Below are positions 1-9,775 of a DNA stretch of 64,000 nt, one piece after another; positions within the stretch are counted from its first letter, which is position 1, and the number at the start of each line of letters is the position of its first letter. The notes below the pieces were generated by a model. It saw nothing but the letters and a program-made list of their open reading frames with translations, searched no databases and had not been told where the DNA came from. The translations under genes were made by a program, and so were the position numbers. This DNA comes from Kiloniellaceae bacterium (lineage in GTDB: Bacteria > Pseudomonadota > Alphaproteobacteria > Kiloniellales > Kiloniellaceae), in NCBI GenBank assembly GCA_021776195.1, contig JAJFGK010000102.1, positions 18,462 to 82,461 of the forward strand. The letters run 5' to 3'.

Positions 1-1127
1 GAATGGACCGACCGGATACGGCCCCGCCTGACATGCTGCAGGATCGTCGAAACGGTGATCGCCCGCGGGCTGACCACGGTGTCGATCCCGAGCGTGCCGA
101 TAAGCGGCGCGTAGGTGCTCTTGTTGACCAGGGTGACCGCGCGGCGGCAGCCGAACCGCTTGGCCAGCAGAGAGGTCAGAATGTTCACCTCGTCGTCGTT
201 GGAGACCGCGATAATGGTTTCCGTCGCCGCCGCGTTGGCTTCGTCGAGAATGTCGCTGTCCAGGGCGTCGCCGTGAATCACAACCGTACTGTCGAGCTCC
301 TGGGCCACGAACTCGGCGCGCTTCTTGTTGACCTCGATCAGCTTGAGATTCACCTGCGGATGGCCGGCCTCGACCGCCTGCGCCAAATTCAGGCCGATAT
401 TGCCGCCGCCGACAATGATGACCCGACGGGCTTCGCGTTCCTCGTGCCCGAAAGCGGCCATGGCGCGCTCGATGTGGGCCGTCTCGGCGATCACGTAGAC
501 ATCGTCGCCGGGCAGCATCTGATCCGGGCCCTTGGGAACGAAGCCCTCGTTGTCGCGATAGATCCCCACGACCGCCAGATGCAGGTCGGGAAACAGGTCG
601 GTGAGCTGCACCAACGGGGTGTTGATGACCGGGGTGTCCGCGGTGATATGCATACCGATCAGGCTGACCTTGCCGTTGCCCAGGGGGTGCACGTCGAAGG
701 CGCCCGGCAGTTGCAGACGCCGCTCGATCGCCCGTGCGACTTCGATCTCCGGAGAAATAATGACGTCGATCGGCATATGGTCGCGCGAGAAGAGATCGGC
801 CCAACGTGTATCGAGATAGCTTTGGTGCCGCACCCGGGCGATCTTGGTCGGCACCCCGAAAAGCGAATGACAGACCTGGCAGGCCACCATATTGACCTCG
901 TCGGCGAAGGTCACGGCAATGATCATGTCGGTGTCGGGTGCGCCGGCCCTGACCAGAACTTCGGGGTGCGACGCAAAGCCGACCACGCCCTTGACGTCGA
1001 GCGAGTCGGTCACCTTGTCGACCAGTTCGGGAGACTGGTCGATCACAGTGATCTCGGCGTCTTCGCTCGCCAGATAGCGGGCGATGTTGAAGCCGACCTG
1101 TCCGGCGCCGCAGATAATCACCTTCAT
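1..1127 (-). CDS. trkA: Trk system potassium uptake protein TrkA (3' end cut by window edge)
   Basis: TrkA is the cytoplasmic NAD(H)-binding regulatory subunit of the TrkH/TrkG potassium channel. About 375 residues are visible. The start ATG at 1127 gives MKVIICGAGQVG, a Rossmann-type glycine-rich loop at the extreme N-terminus. A second Rossmann loop (GGGNIGLNLA) follows in the second half, which matches the duplicated RCK_N/RCK_C architecture of a full TrkA of about 458 residues. The C-terminal part lies beyond position 1. The gene follows ntrX on the same strand after about 100 bp, the usual alphaproteobacterial ntrBC-ntrYX-trkA order. Identification is confident; only completeness is open. 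Confidence 0.95.
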   Translation of the reverse strand, partial: MKVIICGAGQVGFNIARYLASEDAEITVIDQSPELVDKVTDSLDVKGVVGFASHPEVLVRAGAPDTDMIIAVTFADEVNMVACQVCHSLFGVPTKIARVRHQSYLDTRWADLFSRDHMPIDVIISPEIEVARAIERRLQLPGAFDVHPLGNGKVSLIGMHITADTPVINTPLVQLTDLFPDLHLAVVGIYRDNEGFVPKGPDQMLPGDDVYVIAETAHIERAMAAFGHEEREARRVIIVGGGNIGLNLAQAVEAGHPQVNLKLIEVNKKRAEFVAQELDSTVVIHGDALDSDILDEANAAATETIIAVSNDDEVNILTSLLAKRFGCRRAVTLVNKSTYAPLIGTLGIDTVVSPRAITVSTILQHVRRGRIRSVH

Positions 1128-1228
1128 GCCGTGTCGTCCCCTTTGACCCCATCGGGCAACCCCACCAGGGCGTCAAGATTGCCCCGCCAGAGGCGCGCGG
1201 TAAAACCCTTGTTTACGATCGATTGAGT

Positions 1229-2626
1229 TTAACCCTGGGCCCGCTCGCCGGTGACGATGCCCAGCGCACGCAGCTTGCGGTGCAGGGCCGAGCGCTCCAT
1301 GCCGACAAAGGTCGCGGTTCGAGAGATGTTACCACTGAAGCGCAGGACCTGGGATTCGAGGTACTGACGCTCGAAGACCTCGCGCGCTTCGCGCAGTGGC
1401 AACGACATGATCTCTTCGTGGGTATGGCCTGCCAGGGCCGCCGGCGTGCCGGCGCCGATGTCGGCTGGCAGCGCCGAAGGCGGTATCGGCTCGTCGCTAT
1501 GGCCCGACACCATGATCACAAGCGAATCGACGACATTGCGCAGTTGGCGAACATTGCCGGGCCAATCATGGGCCTGCAGCGCCGCCATGCTGTCGGCGCT
1601 CAAGGTCCGGTGCGGGAGTCCGGTCGAATCCGCGGCAAGCCGCATGAAGTAGTCGACCAAATCGGGAATGTCCTCGCGCCGATCCACCAGGGGCGGGACG
1701 CGAAAGGCGACGACGTTGAGCCGATAGAAGAGATCCTCGCGGAACCGACCCTCCGCGATCAGCTGCGCCAGATCGCGGTTGGTCGAGGCGACGACCCGGA
1801 CGTCGACCTTGATCGATTGGTCGCCGCCGACGCGCTCGAAGGTCTGCTCCTGAAGAACCCTGAGAATCTTGCCTTGGGTCTCCAAGGGCATATCGGCCAC
1901 CTCGTCCAGCAGCAGGGTGCCGCCATGGGCCCGCTCGAAGGTCCCGATGCGCCCGGGACTGCCCGCGCCCTCATGGCCGGGGACGACACCGAAAAGCTCG
2001 GACTCCAGGCGTTCGGGATGCATGATGGCGCAGTTCAAGGCGACGAACGCGCCCTCGGCGCGGCGCGAGGCGTCGTGGATTTGACGCGCGACCACCTCCT
2101 TGCCACAGCCGGCCGGGCCGGTGATCAAGATACGGCTGCCGGTCGGTGCCACCCGTTCCACCATCTGGCGAAGCTGAACCGTCTGTGGCGACTGACCGAT
2201 CAACTCGGCTCGCGGCCCTGCCCTCAAGCGCAGTTCCTGGATTTCCAGGCGCAGACGCCCAGCCTCGATCGCTCGCTCCACCACCAAGAGCAGGCGATCG
2301 GCCTTGAAGGGCTTTTCGATGAAATCGTATGCGCCCAGCCGAATGGCTCGAACCGCGACCTCGATGGTCCCGTGCCCTGAAATCATCACCACGGGAATCT
2401 GGGGATAGTCCTGGGCAATGGTCGAAAGCAGTTCCAGGCCGTCCTGGCGCGAGCCCTCCAACCAGATATCGAGAATGACCAGCTGCGGTCGGCTTTCGCG
2501 TATGACTCCGAGCGCCTGATCGCTCTCCGCCGCCTCGAGGGTGCGATAGCCTTCGTCCTCCAGGATGCCGGCGATCGAGGTACGAATGCCTGCTTCATCG
2601 TCGACGACCAATACTTCGGCTGTCAT
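1229..2626 (-). CDS. ntrX: Nitrogen assimilation response regulator NtrX
   Basis: NtrX is the response-regulator partner of the membrane kinase NtrY, linked in alphaproteobacteria to nitrogen, redox and envelope control. The 465 residues comprise a receiver domain (phospho-acceptor D53), an AAA+ domain with Walker A GPAGCGKE (170-177) and Walker B LLLDE (238-242), and a C-terminal Fis-type helix-turn-helix (GMERSALHRKLRALGI). The sigma54-contacting GAFTGA loop is absent: after SELFG at about 209-213 the sequence reads VVPGHEGAGSPG. Loss of GAFTGA is known for alphaproteobacterial NtrX and suggests it does not open sigma54 promoters. It begins 12 bp after ntrY ends, so co-transcription is likely. 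Confidence 0.95.
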   Translation of the reverse strand: MTAEVLVVDDEAGIRTSIAGILEDEGYRTLEAAESDQALGVIRESRPQLVILDIWLEGSRQDGLELLSTIAQDYPQIPVVMISGHGTIEVAVRAIRLGAYDFIEKPFKADRLLLVVERAIEAGRLRLEIQELRLRAGPRAELIGQSPQTVQLRQMVERVAPTGSRILITGPAGCGKEVVARQIHDASRRAEGAFVALNCAIMHPERLESELFGVVPGHEGAGSPGRIGTFERAHGGTLLLDEVADMPLETQGKILRVLQEQTFERVGGDQSIKVDVRVVASTNRDLAQLIAEGRFREDLFYRLNVVAFRVPPLVDRREDIPDLVDYFMRLAADSTGLPHRTLSADSMAALQAHDWPGNVRQLRNVVDSLVIMVSGHSDEPIPPSALPADIGAGTPAALAGHTHEEIMSLPLREAREVFERQYLESQVLRFSGNISRTATFVGMERSALHRKLRALGIVTGERAQG

Positions 2627-2638
2627 CTCAGAGGTCTC

Positions 2639-4936
2639 CTATTGCGCTGCTTGCGGCTTGGATTTGAGAAGAGAATCGCTGTCGTCATGATGGGCCCCTG
2701 GCGGGAAGGTCAGACGCACCAGGGCGCCGCCGCCGGGATTATCCAGGAGGCTCAGGGTTCCGCGGTGGTCTTCGATGATCTTCTTGACGATCGCAAGGCC
2801 CAACCCGGTACCCTTCTCGCGGGTCGTAACGTAGGGCTCGGTCAACCGGTAGCGGTCGGCCTTGGGCAGGCCGGGGCCGTTGTCGGTGATCGAGATCCCT
2901 GTCCCACCGTCGACGTCCCGGGACAGAGCCACAGCGATGCGCCCCGCGTCCCGCGGGCTCCGGTTCTCATCGTCGGTGGATTTGCCGTTTGCCGATTGCG
3001 GCGCGGTCACCGCGTCGGTCGCGTTCAGCAGGAGGTTGGTGAGGACCCGCGCGATCTGCTGCCGGTCACAGCGCAGAATGACGGGCTCGTCGGGCAGAAG
3101 AATCTCATAGGCGATATCGCCGTGGGCCCCCTGCTGCAAAAAGACCGCCTCCTCGACAATGGACCTCAGGTCTTCGTCCTCCATCTCCGGGGTCGGCATC
3201 CGCGCGAAGGACGAGAACTCGTCGACCATGCGCCCGATATCGCCGACGTGGCTGATGATCGTATCGGTGCAGAGACGAAAGGCCGCGGAGTCGCTGTCGT
3301 TTTCGATGGTTTTCAAGTACTTCCGCTTCAGGCGTTCGGCGGATAGCTGGATCGGGGTCAGCGGGTTCTTGATCTCGTGGGCGATCCGGCGGGCGATGTC
3401 GGACCAGGCCGCCTTGCGCTGGGCGGCTTCCAGTTCCGTGATATCGTCGAAGGTCGCGACGAAGCCGAAGACGCCGTCGTCATTGGTTTCGGCCACGACA
3501 CGGCACAGGAAGGTGCGCAGGGTGCCGTCACGACGCTCGTAGAGGAGGGTTTCCTCCTTGTGGCGGTTGGGCTGACGGCCCGCCGAAGCCAGCAGTGCCG
3601 CGACCTGGGGCACGAAGGTGGCGAGCTTGCGGCCGCGGAGCTGTTCGATCTCGATTTCGAGCAGTTCACAGGCCGCCGGGTTCGGCAGGGTCACCCTGCC
3701 CTCCTGATCGAGACCGATCACGCCGGCCGACACCCCGCCCAACACCGCCTCGATGAAGCGGCTGCGGTAGTCGAGCAGCCGATTGGCGGCAATCAACTCG
3801 GACTGCTGGGTTTCCAGGCCGCTGGTCATTTGATTGAAGGCCCGCGACAAGATGCTGAGCTCGTCGTCGCTCGCCCGCTCTGCCACGCGGGCCCCCAAAT
3901 CGCCGCTGGCGACTTGATCGGCGGCAGCAATCAACTGGCCGATGGGCAGCGTCAAGTGATCGGCCAGCAAGAGCCCGACCCAAATCGCCGCCAGCAACAG
4001 CAGCATGGCGACCACGGCAAAGATCAAGGCGAAGGTGATCTGCATGCCCGACGATTTGCCTTCGAGCTCGGCGTAGAGTTGGACCGCGCCCCGGGTGCGA
4101 TCCATATGCCCGACGACACGCGGGTCGATGAGACGCCCGAGGTAGAGAAAGGTGTCGTTGAAGAAATCGAGCCGGACAATGGCACGGACCCGGTCGTCCC
4201 CCTGCCCCGTGACAATGGCGACCTCGCCTCGGCGTGCCCGGTCGACCGCCCAGTCGGGAATGTCCGGGTTGAAGGCCAGGAGAAAGCTCGTCCCGCGGGC
4301 CAGAAGGTGACCGCCGCCGTCATAGACCGCCGCCTCTGTGAGGCCGCGCAGGTCCGCCTGCTGGCTGAGCACCTGATTGAGCAAAGACGGATTGTAAACC
4401 AGGGACGCCCCACCCCGGTTGATGACCTGGGACACCGCCAGGGCGTCCCCGGTCAGACCCTCCAGATGGCCTTCGGTATAGGCTTCGGCCACGGCGAGAG
4501 AGTTGTTGATCGCGGTCGAGACGCGTTCGCTGAACCAGGTCTTCAGACCGAAGTCGAAAAGCATCACCGACATGAAGGCGACAAGAATTGTCGGCGTCAC
4601 CGCGACCAGCGAGAACAGCGCCACAAGCCGCCCATGCAGGCGCGCACCCGCCAGGCCCCGTCGGCGCTCGGTCCAGAGAATGGCCAGTCGACGACCGATC
4701 AGCGCCAGCAGCCCGAGCAGCACGACCAGATCGACCACCAGCAACAAGAGCACCAGCCGGGGGTCGGCGGCGATCGGCAGATCGCCGGTCATGACCCCGA
4801 AGGTCACCACGCCGGCGACCAGGCCCAGCACAACGAGGGAGACAGCCAGGCGGCGCTCCAGGTTGGCCCCCTTGGCCCAGGTGTTCAGGGCCCGGAAAAA
4901 GCCTTGGCCTTCAGCACTGAGATTTTCTGACACCAT
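2639..4936 (-). CDS. ntrY: Nitrogen regulation sensor histidine kinase NtrY
   Basis: NtrY is an inner-membrane sensor kinase that phosphorylates NtrX. From the ATG at 4936 the protein has 765 residues; an upstream in-frame start at 4990 would add 18 residues that look non-coding. Several N-terminal transmembrane helices flank a periplasmic region, followed by a HAMP segment (VASGDLGARVAERASDDEL), a PAS domain, the H-box [18 protein letters not shown] with the phospho-accepting histidine, an N-box (LLLNATDAV) and G-boxes (DNGPGLP, GTGLGLAIV). All kinase motifs look intact. It lies between ntrC, 81 bp upstream, and ntrX, 12 bp downstream. Confidence 0.95.
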   Translation of the reverse strand: MVSENLSAEGQGFFRALNTWAKGANLERRLAVSLVVLGLVAGVVTFGVMTGDLPIAADPRLVLLLLVVDLVVLLGLLALIGRRLAILWTERRRGLAGARLHGRLVALFSLVAVTPTILVAFMSVMLFDFGLKTWFSERVSTAINNSLAVAEAYTEGHLEGLTGDALAVSQVINRGGASLVYNPSLLNQVLSQQADLRGLTEAAVYDGGGHLLARGTSFLLAFNPDIPDWAVDRARRGEVAIVTGQGDDRVRAIVRLDFFNDTFLYLGRLIDPRVVGHMDRTRGAVQLYAELEGKSSGMQITFALIFAVVAMLLLLAAIWVGLLLADHLTLPIGQLIAAADQVASGDLGARVAERASDDELSILSRAFNQMTSGLETQQSELIAANRLLDYRSRFIEAVLGGVSAGVIGLDQEGRVTLPNPAACELLEIEIEQLRGRKLATFVPQVAALLASAGRQPNRHKEETLLYERRDGTLRTFLCRVVAETNDDGVFGFVATFDDITELEAAQRKAAWSDIARRIAHEIKNPLTPIQLSAERLKRKYLKTIENDSDSAAFRLCTDTIISHVGDIGRMVDEFSSFARMPTPEMEDEDLRSIVEEAVFLQQGAHGDIAYEILLPDEPVILRCDRQQIARVLTNLLLNATDAVTAPQSANGKSTDDENRSPRDAGRIAVALSRDVDGGTGISITDNGPGLPKADRYRLTEPYVTTREKGTGLGLAIVKKIIEDHRGTLSLLDNPGGGALVRLTFPPGAHHDDSDSLLKSKPQAAQ

Positions 4937-5017
4937 GAACCTAGGGAACCCTGGCCATTGTCTGCGCGTGGGGCCGCGGAGAGCCGTCACGCCGCGCCTG
5001 TTGCAGAAATGCCACAG

Positions 5018-6460
5018 CTACTTGCTTCCGCGCAACACCTGGATGCCCAACTCGCGAATTTTCTTTCGCAAGGTATTGCGATTGATCCCGAGAAGGCGCG
5101 CCGTGGAAAGCTGATTGCCCGCCGTCGCCGCCAGACTCAGCTCGATCAAGGGCCGCTCCACCTCCTGGATGACACGCTCATAGAGACCGCTCGAGGGAAG
5201 CTCTTGGCCATGGGCTTCGAAGTAGCCACGAAGTTGACGCTCCACGGCATCGCCCAGGGATTCGCGGTCCTCGTCGCGAACCCGTCCCGACGCCGCCTCG
5301 ATCGGTCCCAATTCCGCGCGTACCGAGTCCGGTCCGATTCTCGCTTCGCTGTAGAGTACGGTCAGACGTTGTATGACGTTTTCCAGTTCGCGCACGTTTC
5401 CCGGCCAGCGGTAGGCTTTCAGCAGCGCCATGGCCTCCGGCGATATCTGCTTGGCGACGAGCCCTTCCTGCTGCCCTCTGGCCAGGAAGTGGGCGACCAG
5501 TTCCGGCAGGTCTTCGCGGCGCTCGCGCAGCGGCGGCAGCCGCAGCGGCACGACATTCAGGCGGTAGAAGAGGTCTTCGCGAAACAGACCCTGCCGCACC
5601 ATTTGCATGAGATCGCGGTGGGTGGCGGCCACGATTCGCACATCGGCGTGCAGCGCCGTGCGCCCGCCGACCGAAGTGTATTCTCCCTCCTGCAGGACGC
5701 GGAGCAATCTGGTCTGGGCGTCGAGGGGCATATCGCCGATCTCGTCGAGAAAAAGCGTGCCGCCGGCGGCTTGCTCGAAGCGCCCGGCCGCCCGGTGGCT
5801 GGCGCCGGTAAAGGCGCCCTTTTCGTGACCGAAGAGTTCGCTTTCGATCAGATCTCGCGGGATCGCCGCCATGTTGACCGGCACGAAGGTGCCGCGCCGC
5901 CGTTTGCCATAGTCATGCAGCGCGCGCGCCACCAGTTCCTTGCCTGTTCCGGACTCGCCATAGACCATGACAGTGAGATCGCTGTTCATGAGACGCGCCA
6001 GGACCCGGTATATTTCCTGCATCGCCGGCGAACGGCCGATCAGCGGCAGGGCTTCCTCCTCGGCGAATCCACCCTCGGCATCGGCTGTGCTCTCCGGCGC
6101 CGCCAGCGCCTTTTCGACCAGGCCCAACAGCTCGTTCAGGTCGAAGGGCTTGGGCAGATAGTCGAAGGCACCTCTTTCGTTGGCCTTCACCGCGGTCAGC
6201 AGCGTGCTCTGGGCCGACATGGCGATGACGCGAAGGTTCGGTCGGATCTTCTTGATACGGGGTATGAGGTCGAGACCGTTGGCGTCCGGCATGACCACAT
6301 CGGAAATGACCAGGTGGCCTTCGCCATCCTTGATCCAGTTCCACAAGGTCGCGACGTTGCCGGTGGTCATCACCGCGTAGCCCTGACGCGACAAGGCATG
6401 GTCCAACACCGTCCGGATGCTGGCGTCGTCGTCGGCGACGAGAATGGTCGCGTCGCGCAT
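5018..6460 (-). CDS. ntrC: Nitrogen regulation response regulator NtrC
   Basis: NtrC is the sigma54-dependent activator phosphorylated by NtrB under nitrogen limitation. The 480 residues show a receiver domain with D54, an AAA+ domain with Walker A GESGTGKE (168-175), an intact GAFTGA loop (215-220) and Walker B FLDE (237-240), and a C-terminal Fis helix-turn-helix ([20 protein letters not shown]). The intact GAFTGA contrasts with its neighbour NtrX. Its start follows the ntrB stop by 2 bp, so the two are almost certainly translated from one message. Confidence 0.97.
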   Translation of the reverse strand: MRDATILVADDDASIRTVLDHALSRQGYAVMTTGNVATLWNWIKDGEGHLVISDVVMPDANGLDLIPRIKKIRPNLRVIAMSAQSTLLTAVKANERGAFDYLPKPFDLNELLGLVEKALAAPESTADAEGGFAEEEALPLIGRSPAMQEIYRVLARLMNSDLTVMVYGESGTGKELVARALHDYGKRRRGTFVPVNMAAIPRDLIESELFGHEKGAFTGASHRAAGRFEQAAGGTLFLDEIGDMPLDAQTRLLRVLQEGEYTSVGGRTALHADVRIVAATHRDLMQMVRQGLFREDLFYRLNVVPLRLPPLRERREDLPELVAHFLARGQQEGLVAKQISPEAMALLKAYRWPGNVRELENVIQRLTVLYSEARIGPDSVRAELGPIEAASGRVRDEDRESLGDAVERQLRGYFEAHGQELPSSGLYERVIQEVERPLIELSLAATAGNQLSTARLLGINRNTLRKKIRELGIQVLRGSK

Positions 6461-6462
6461 GC

Positions 6463-7707
6463 TCAGGCCATCCTCTCCAATGAACCGGCCAGCGCCGCGC
6501 CGGCCGCCCCCTCTACTGCCCCGTCCGCCTCAGATGCGTCACCGGCCTCTTGCGACGGATTGGCAAAGGGTAGTCGCAGGGAGAAAACAGTGCGCCGATT
6601 GCTGCTGTCGCACTCGATCGCACCGCCATGGTCGCCGACGATTTTGGCCACCAGGGCCAGACCGAGGCCCCGGCCGTTGGATTTGGTGGTGACGAAGGGC
6701 TCGAACAGCTGGGCCTGGAGATCTTCGGGAATGCCCGGTCCGTCGTCTTCGATCGCCACGACCAGGGGCAGCTCGACCCGGGTGCCCGGCCCGGCCATCG
6801 CGAGCCGGACACCCGAGATAAACCGGGTGCGCAGGGTGATCCGGCCGCCACGGGCCCCCAAGGCCTCGGCGGCATTGGTGATCAGGTTGAGAAACACCTG
6901 GATCAGCCGATCGCGGCTGCCGAGGACCGGCGGCAGGGAAGGGTCGTAGTCGTCCAGGATCTCGACCCCCGACGGCCGCGCGCTGGTCACCAGACGGCGC
7001 ACATGTTCCAGGACTTCGTGAATATTGACGGCCTCGCGATCGAACGGCCGTTCATCGCCGAAGAGGTCCATCTGATCGACCAGGCCGACAATGCGATCGG
7101 TCTCCTCGCAAATCAGCCGGGTGAGACGGCGATCCTCGGGGCCCGCCTCTTGTTCCAATAGCTGCGCCGCACCGCGGATTCCGCTCAGCGGATTCTTGAT
7201 CTCATGCGCCAGCATGGCCGCCATGGCGGTGACCGAGCGGGCCGCGCTGCGATGGTTCAACTGTTTATCCAGGTGGCGCGCCATGCCGCCCTCGTGCAAC
7301 TGAACGAGGATCGCGGCGCCATCCTCCTGAAAGGGCGTCACGTCGGCGGAAAGGCTTCGCGCACCGATGCGCGGGCTGCGGATGGCCAGGCCATGTCCGG
7401 AAATCGTCTGACCCTTGTCGCGGGCCTGGGCTATCAAACCGTGTAGGGGACTGTCCGCCGACACCAGGTCGGCCAGGGCAGTGCCGGCAAGGATCGTGGC
7501 CGACGCGGCAAAGAACTGTTCCGTCGCGGCGTTGACGAAGGCCAGACGGTTGGACCCGTCCAACAGGAAAACCGGAGACGACAGAGCCTGCAGGATGGCC
7601 GCCGCCGGCACCGCCGGCCCACCGCCAGTCCCGTCGTTACCACCCGTGGGGGCACCACCCGTGGGGGCACCGTTTAGGGGGGCACCGTTCAGGGGGCTAT
7701 CGTTCAT
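6463..7707 (-). CDS. ntrB: Nitrogen regulation sensor histidine kinase NtrB (GlnL)
   Basis: NtrB is a soluble PII-controlled histidine kinase/phosphatase acting on NtrC. The ATG at 7707 overlaps the dusB stop by 4 bp (ATGA), a standard coupled start, and gives 414 residues. An N-terminal tail made of 5-residue repeats ([10 protein letters not shown]) precedes a PAS domain (about 45-160), the H-box [20 protein letters not shown], and ATP-binding motifs ([25 protein letters not shown]). NtrB is usually about 360-400 residues, so the repeat tail accounts for part of the excess. A much longer in-frame opening upstream crosses dusB in another frame and is not real. Confidence 0.95.
   Translation of the reverse strand: MNDSPLNGAPLNGAPTGGAPTGGNDGTGGGPAVPAAAILQALSSPVFLLDGSNRLAFVNAATEQFFAASATILAGTALADLVSADSPLHGLIAQARDKGQTISGHGLAIRSPRIGARSLSADVTPFQEDGAAILVQLHEGGMARHLDKQLNHRSAARSVTAMAAMLAHEIKNPLSGIRGAAQLLEQEAGPEDRRLTRLICEETDRIVGLVDQMDLFGDERPFDREAVNIHEVLEHVRRLVTSARPSGVEILDDYDPSLPPVLGSRDRLIQVFLNLITNAAEALGARGGRITLRTRFISGVRLAMAGPGTRVELPLVVAIEDDGPGIPEDLQAQLFEPFVTTKSNGRGLGLALVAKIVGDHGGAIECDSSNRRTVFSLRLPFANPSQEAGDASEADGAVEGAAGAALAGSLERMA
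7639..7698. repeat. Four tandem 15-bp repeats encoding the NtrB N-terminal tail
   Basis: Four consecutive 15-bp units occupy 7639-7653, 7654-7668, 7669-7683 and 7684-7698. The first two are identical and the last two differ at a few positions. Because 15 is a multiple of three, copy number can change without breaking ntrB; each unit encodes five residues of the form PLNGA or PTGGA. The tract lies before the PAS domain and is probably disordered. Confidence 0.85.
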
Positions 7708-8702
7708 GCCGCCGCGCGTTCCAATTCGCCTTCGAAGAGCCGCCGGATCGCGGCCTTGACCTTCTCCGGGTCGGTCTCGCGGTTGGTGGCTTCGCGAAAG
7801 CAGGCCGCGCCGCGCAGGCCATGCACCGACCAGGCCAGGTGCTTGCGCGCGATCTTGATCCCGGCCCAGACGCCGTAGTGCGACAGGATGGCCTCGTAGT
7901 GCGCCAACAGCAGTTCGCGGCGTTCCTCCAGGCCGGGTTCCGATCCGGGAATGCCGGTCCGCAGGAAGGTCATCACCTGGCGGATGAACCAGGGGCGGCC
8001 GTAGGTGCCGCGGCCGATCATCACGCCATCGGCGCCCGACTGCGCCAGGGCCTCGGCGACCTCGTCGAAGGTCGTGATGTCGCCGTTGACCAGAACCGGC
8101 AGGGAGACCGCCTCCTTGACCTGACGCACGAAGGCCCAATCGGCGGTGCCCCGGTACTTCTGACAGCGCGTCCGGCCATGCACCGAGACCAGGCGGATGC
8201 CGCAGTCCTCGGCGATCCTGGCAATCCGCGGGGCGTTGCGGACCTCGCGGCACCAGCCGGTACGCATCTTCACCGTCACCGGCAGGTCGACCGCCTTCAC
8301 CACGGCCGCCATGATCTGCCCCGCCAGCCCCTCGTCCTGCATGATCGCCGAGCCGCAGGCCTGGTTGGTGACCTTCTTGGCGGGACAACCGAAATTGATG
8401 TCGATCATCGCGGCGCCGCGGTCCTGGTTGAGCTTGGCCGCCTCCGCCATCACCGCGGGGTCGCGGCCCGCCAGCTGCACCGCCATGGGATGATCCTGGT
8501 CCAGCCGGCCCTGGATCTTGCGCACCTCTTTCAGCGATTCCTGGCCGGCCCGGATCATGGCGCGGCTGGCGATCATCTCCGAGACCACCAGGCCGCCGCC
8601 GAGCCGGCGCACCAACTGACGGAAGGGGTAATCCGTGACCCCGGACATCGGGGCCAGGACCACCGGTTCGTCGAGGGTTATGGAGCCTATGGAAATGCCC
8701 AT
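7704..8702 (-). CDS. dusB: tRNA-dihydrouridine synthase DusB (NifR3 family)
   Basis: DusB is a flavoenzyme reducing uridine to dihydrouridine in the tRNA D-loop. The 332 residues contain the FMN-barrel start [13 protein letters not shown] (17-28), the active-site cysteine in [11 protein letters not shown] (C106), and the family segment [10 protein letters not shown]. It is the first gene of the dusB-ntrB-ntrC set, an arrangement common in alphaproteobacteria, where the old name nifR3 comes from linkage to ntr genes. Its stop overlaps the ntrB start by 4 bp. The length matches the family. Confidence 0.96.
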   Translation of the reverse strand: MGISIGSITLDEPVVLAPMSGVTDYPFRQLVRRLGGGLVVSEMIASRAMIRAGQESLKEVRKIQGRLDQDHPMAVQLAGRDPAVMAEAAKLNQDRGAAMIDINFGCPAKKVTNQACGSAIMQDEGLAGQIMAAVVKAVDLPVTVKMRTGWCREVRNAPRIARIAEDCGIRLVSVHGRTRCQKYRGTADWAFVRQVKEAVSLPVLVNGDITTFDEVAEALAQSGADGVMIGRGTYGRPWFIRQVMTFLRTGIPGSEPGLEERRELLLAHYEAILSHYGVWAGIKIARKHLAWSVHGLRGAACFREATNRETDPEKVKAAIRRLFEGELERAAA

Positions 8703-8790
8703 AATTCAGGCAGCCTCATGGTCTGGTCAGAATTTATGCAAATTGCCTAGGCGGCTGTCCTTTTACAAGGAGAATCGCCGCCCTGAGCTT

Positions 8791-9609
8791 TCAGGCCGCC
8801 CCGATGATCACGTCGGTGACGAATTTCACCCCGGGATAGGCCAGGGTCAAAAAAAGGTAGGCCACCAGGGCGATACGGGCAGCACCCCGTCCGCGCAGCC
8901 CGCTCCTCAGGCGCAACGCCAACACAATGGCGATCATGACGAAGGCAAGGATCACAAAGATCGTTTTATGATCGAGCGGCAGCAGGGCACCGCCGCTGGC
9001 CAGGGCCTGGGCGATCCCGGTCAAAATGCCCAGGAACAGCACCGCCTCCGCGCCGGCCAGCAACCGGACCTCGAGGCGCTCGGCATCGGCGATCGAGGGC
9101 AAGGAGCGCAGGAAGTCGCTGGGGCTCCGGGCCTTGAGGGCGCGCTCCTGCAGTACCACGGCGACCGCGGCGATGGCGGCCAGGGTCACGAAGGCATAGG
9201 TCACCAGGGATAGGACGATGTGAGCCAGCAGCCAGCCGCCCGCGGCGGCGCCCGGCGAGCCGGGCGGCAATACGCCCACGGCACCGCCACCGAGGACCGC
9301 CAGTACCGCAAGCCCCGACAAATAGGGCAGCAGCAAGCGGGCCAGGCGCCAGGCCTCGCCGGCCAACCGGGCCAGGACCAGGAAAACCGCGAGGGTCACC
9401 GTGATGGAGAGCCAAAGCGCCTGGGCAAAGGCGGCGTTCCACCCGGCCGAGGCCTGGGCGAAGCCGTAGCTGGCCGATCCGACCAGGGCCACGGCCAACA
9501 GCAGCCAGAACAGCGGCTCGGGCCGCGCCGAAGCCCGCCTGACCGTAAAGACCGCGGCGGGCAGCAGGGAGGCGAGCGCACTCAGGGAATAGACGAAAGT
9601 CAAGGACAT
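8791..9609 (-). CDS. YpjD/CcsA-type integral membrane protein, cytochrome c assembly-like
   Basis: This 272-residue protein starts MSLTFVYSLSALASLLPAAV and has about eight hydrophobic helices. The C-terminal half carries features seen in YpjD and other CcsA/CcmC relatives: LAHIVLSLVTYAFVTLAAI, an LDHKTIF segment with a conserved His, and a final YPGVKFVTDVI. The ATG at 9609 is chosen over one 16 codons upstream because it begins directly at the first helix. The CcsA superfamily handles haem at the membrane, but YpjD itself has no settled role. It is divergent from the VOC gene. Confidence 0.75.
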   Translation of the reverse strand: MSLTFVYSLSALASLLPAAVFTVRRASARPEPLFWLLLAVALVGSASYGFAQASAGWNAAFAQALWLSITVTLAVFLVLARLAGEAWRLARLLLPYLSGLAVLAVLGGGAVGVLPPGSPGAAAGGWLLAHIVLSLVTYAFVTLAAIAAVAVVLQERALKARSPSDFLRSLPSIADAERLEVRLLAGAEAVLFLGILTGIAQALASGGALLPLDHKTIFVILAFVMIAIVLALRLRSGLRGRGAARIALVAYLFLTLAYPGVKFVTDVIIGAA

Positions 9610-9775
9610 GCCCGGCTTATACTCCCACGGACGGGCCATCACAAAGAGAAGAAGCATTCGAGGCTTTCGGGTGTGGCATAGCCGTCCAACCTGCTTGACG
9701 ATGTCCAGGTATGATTTACTTCAACCTGGTCATCGTTCGCAGCGATCGATTGATCCAGCCAAGGGAGAGACAGCC

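Noticed and set aside
4958..6949. Open frame on plus across ntrC and part of ntrB
   Set aside because: Antisense shadow of ntrC/ntrB; low-complexity Arg/His/Ala translation.
7708..8388. Upstream in-frame extension of ntrB through dusB
   Set aside because: The extension lies in another frame of dusB and has no homology; the ATG at 7707 with the ATGA overlap gives a normal NtrB.
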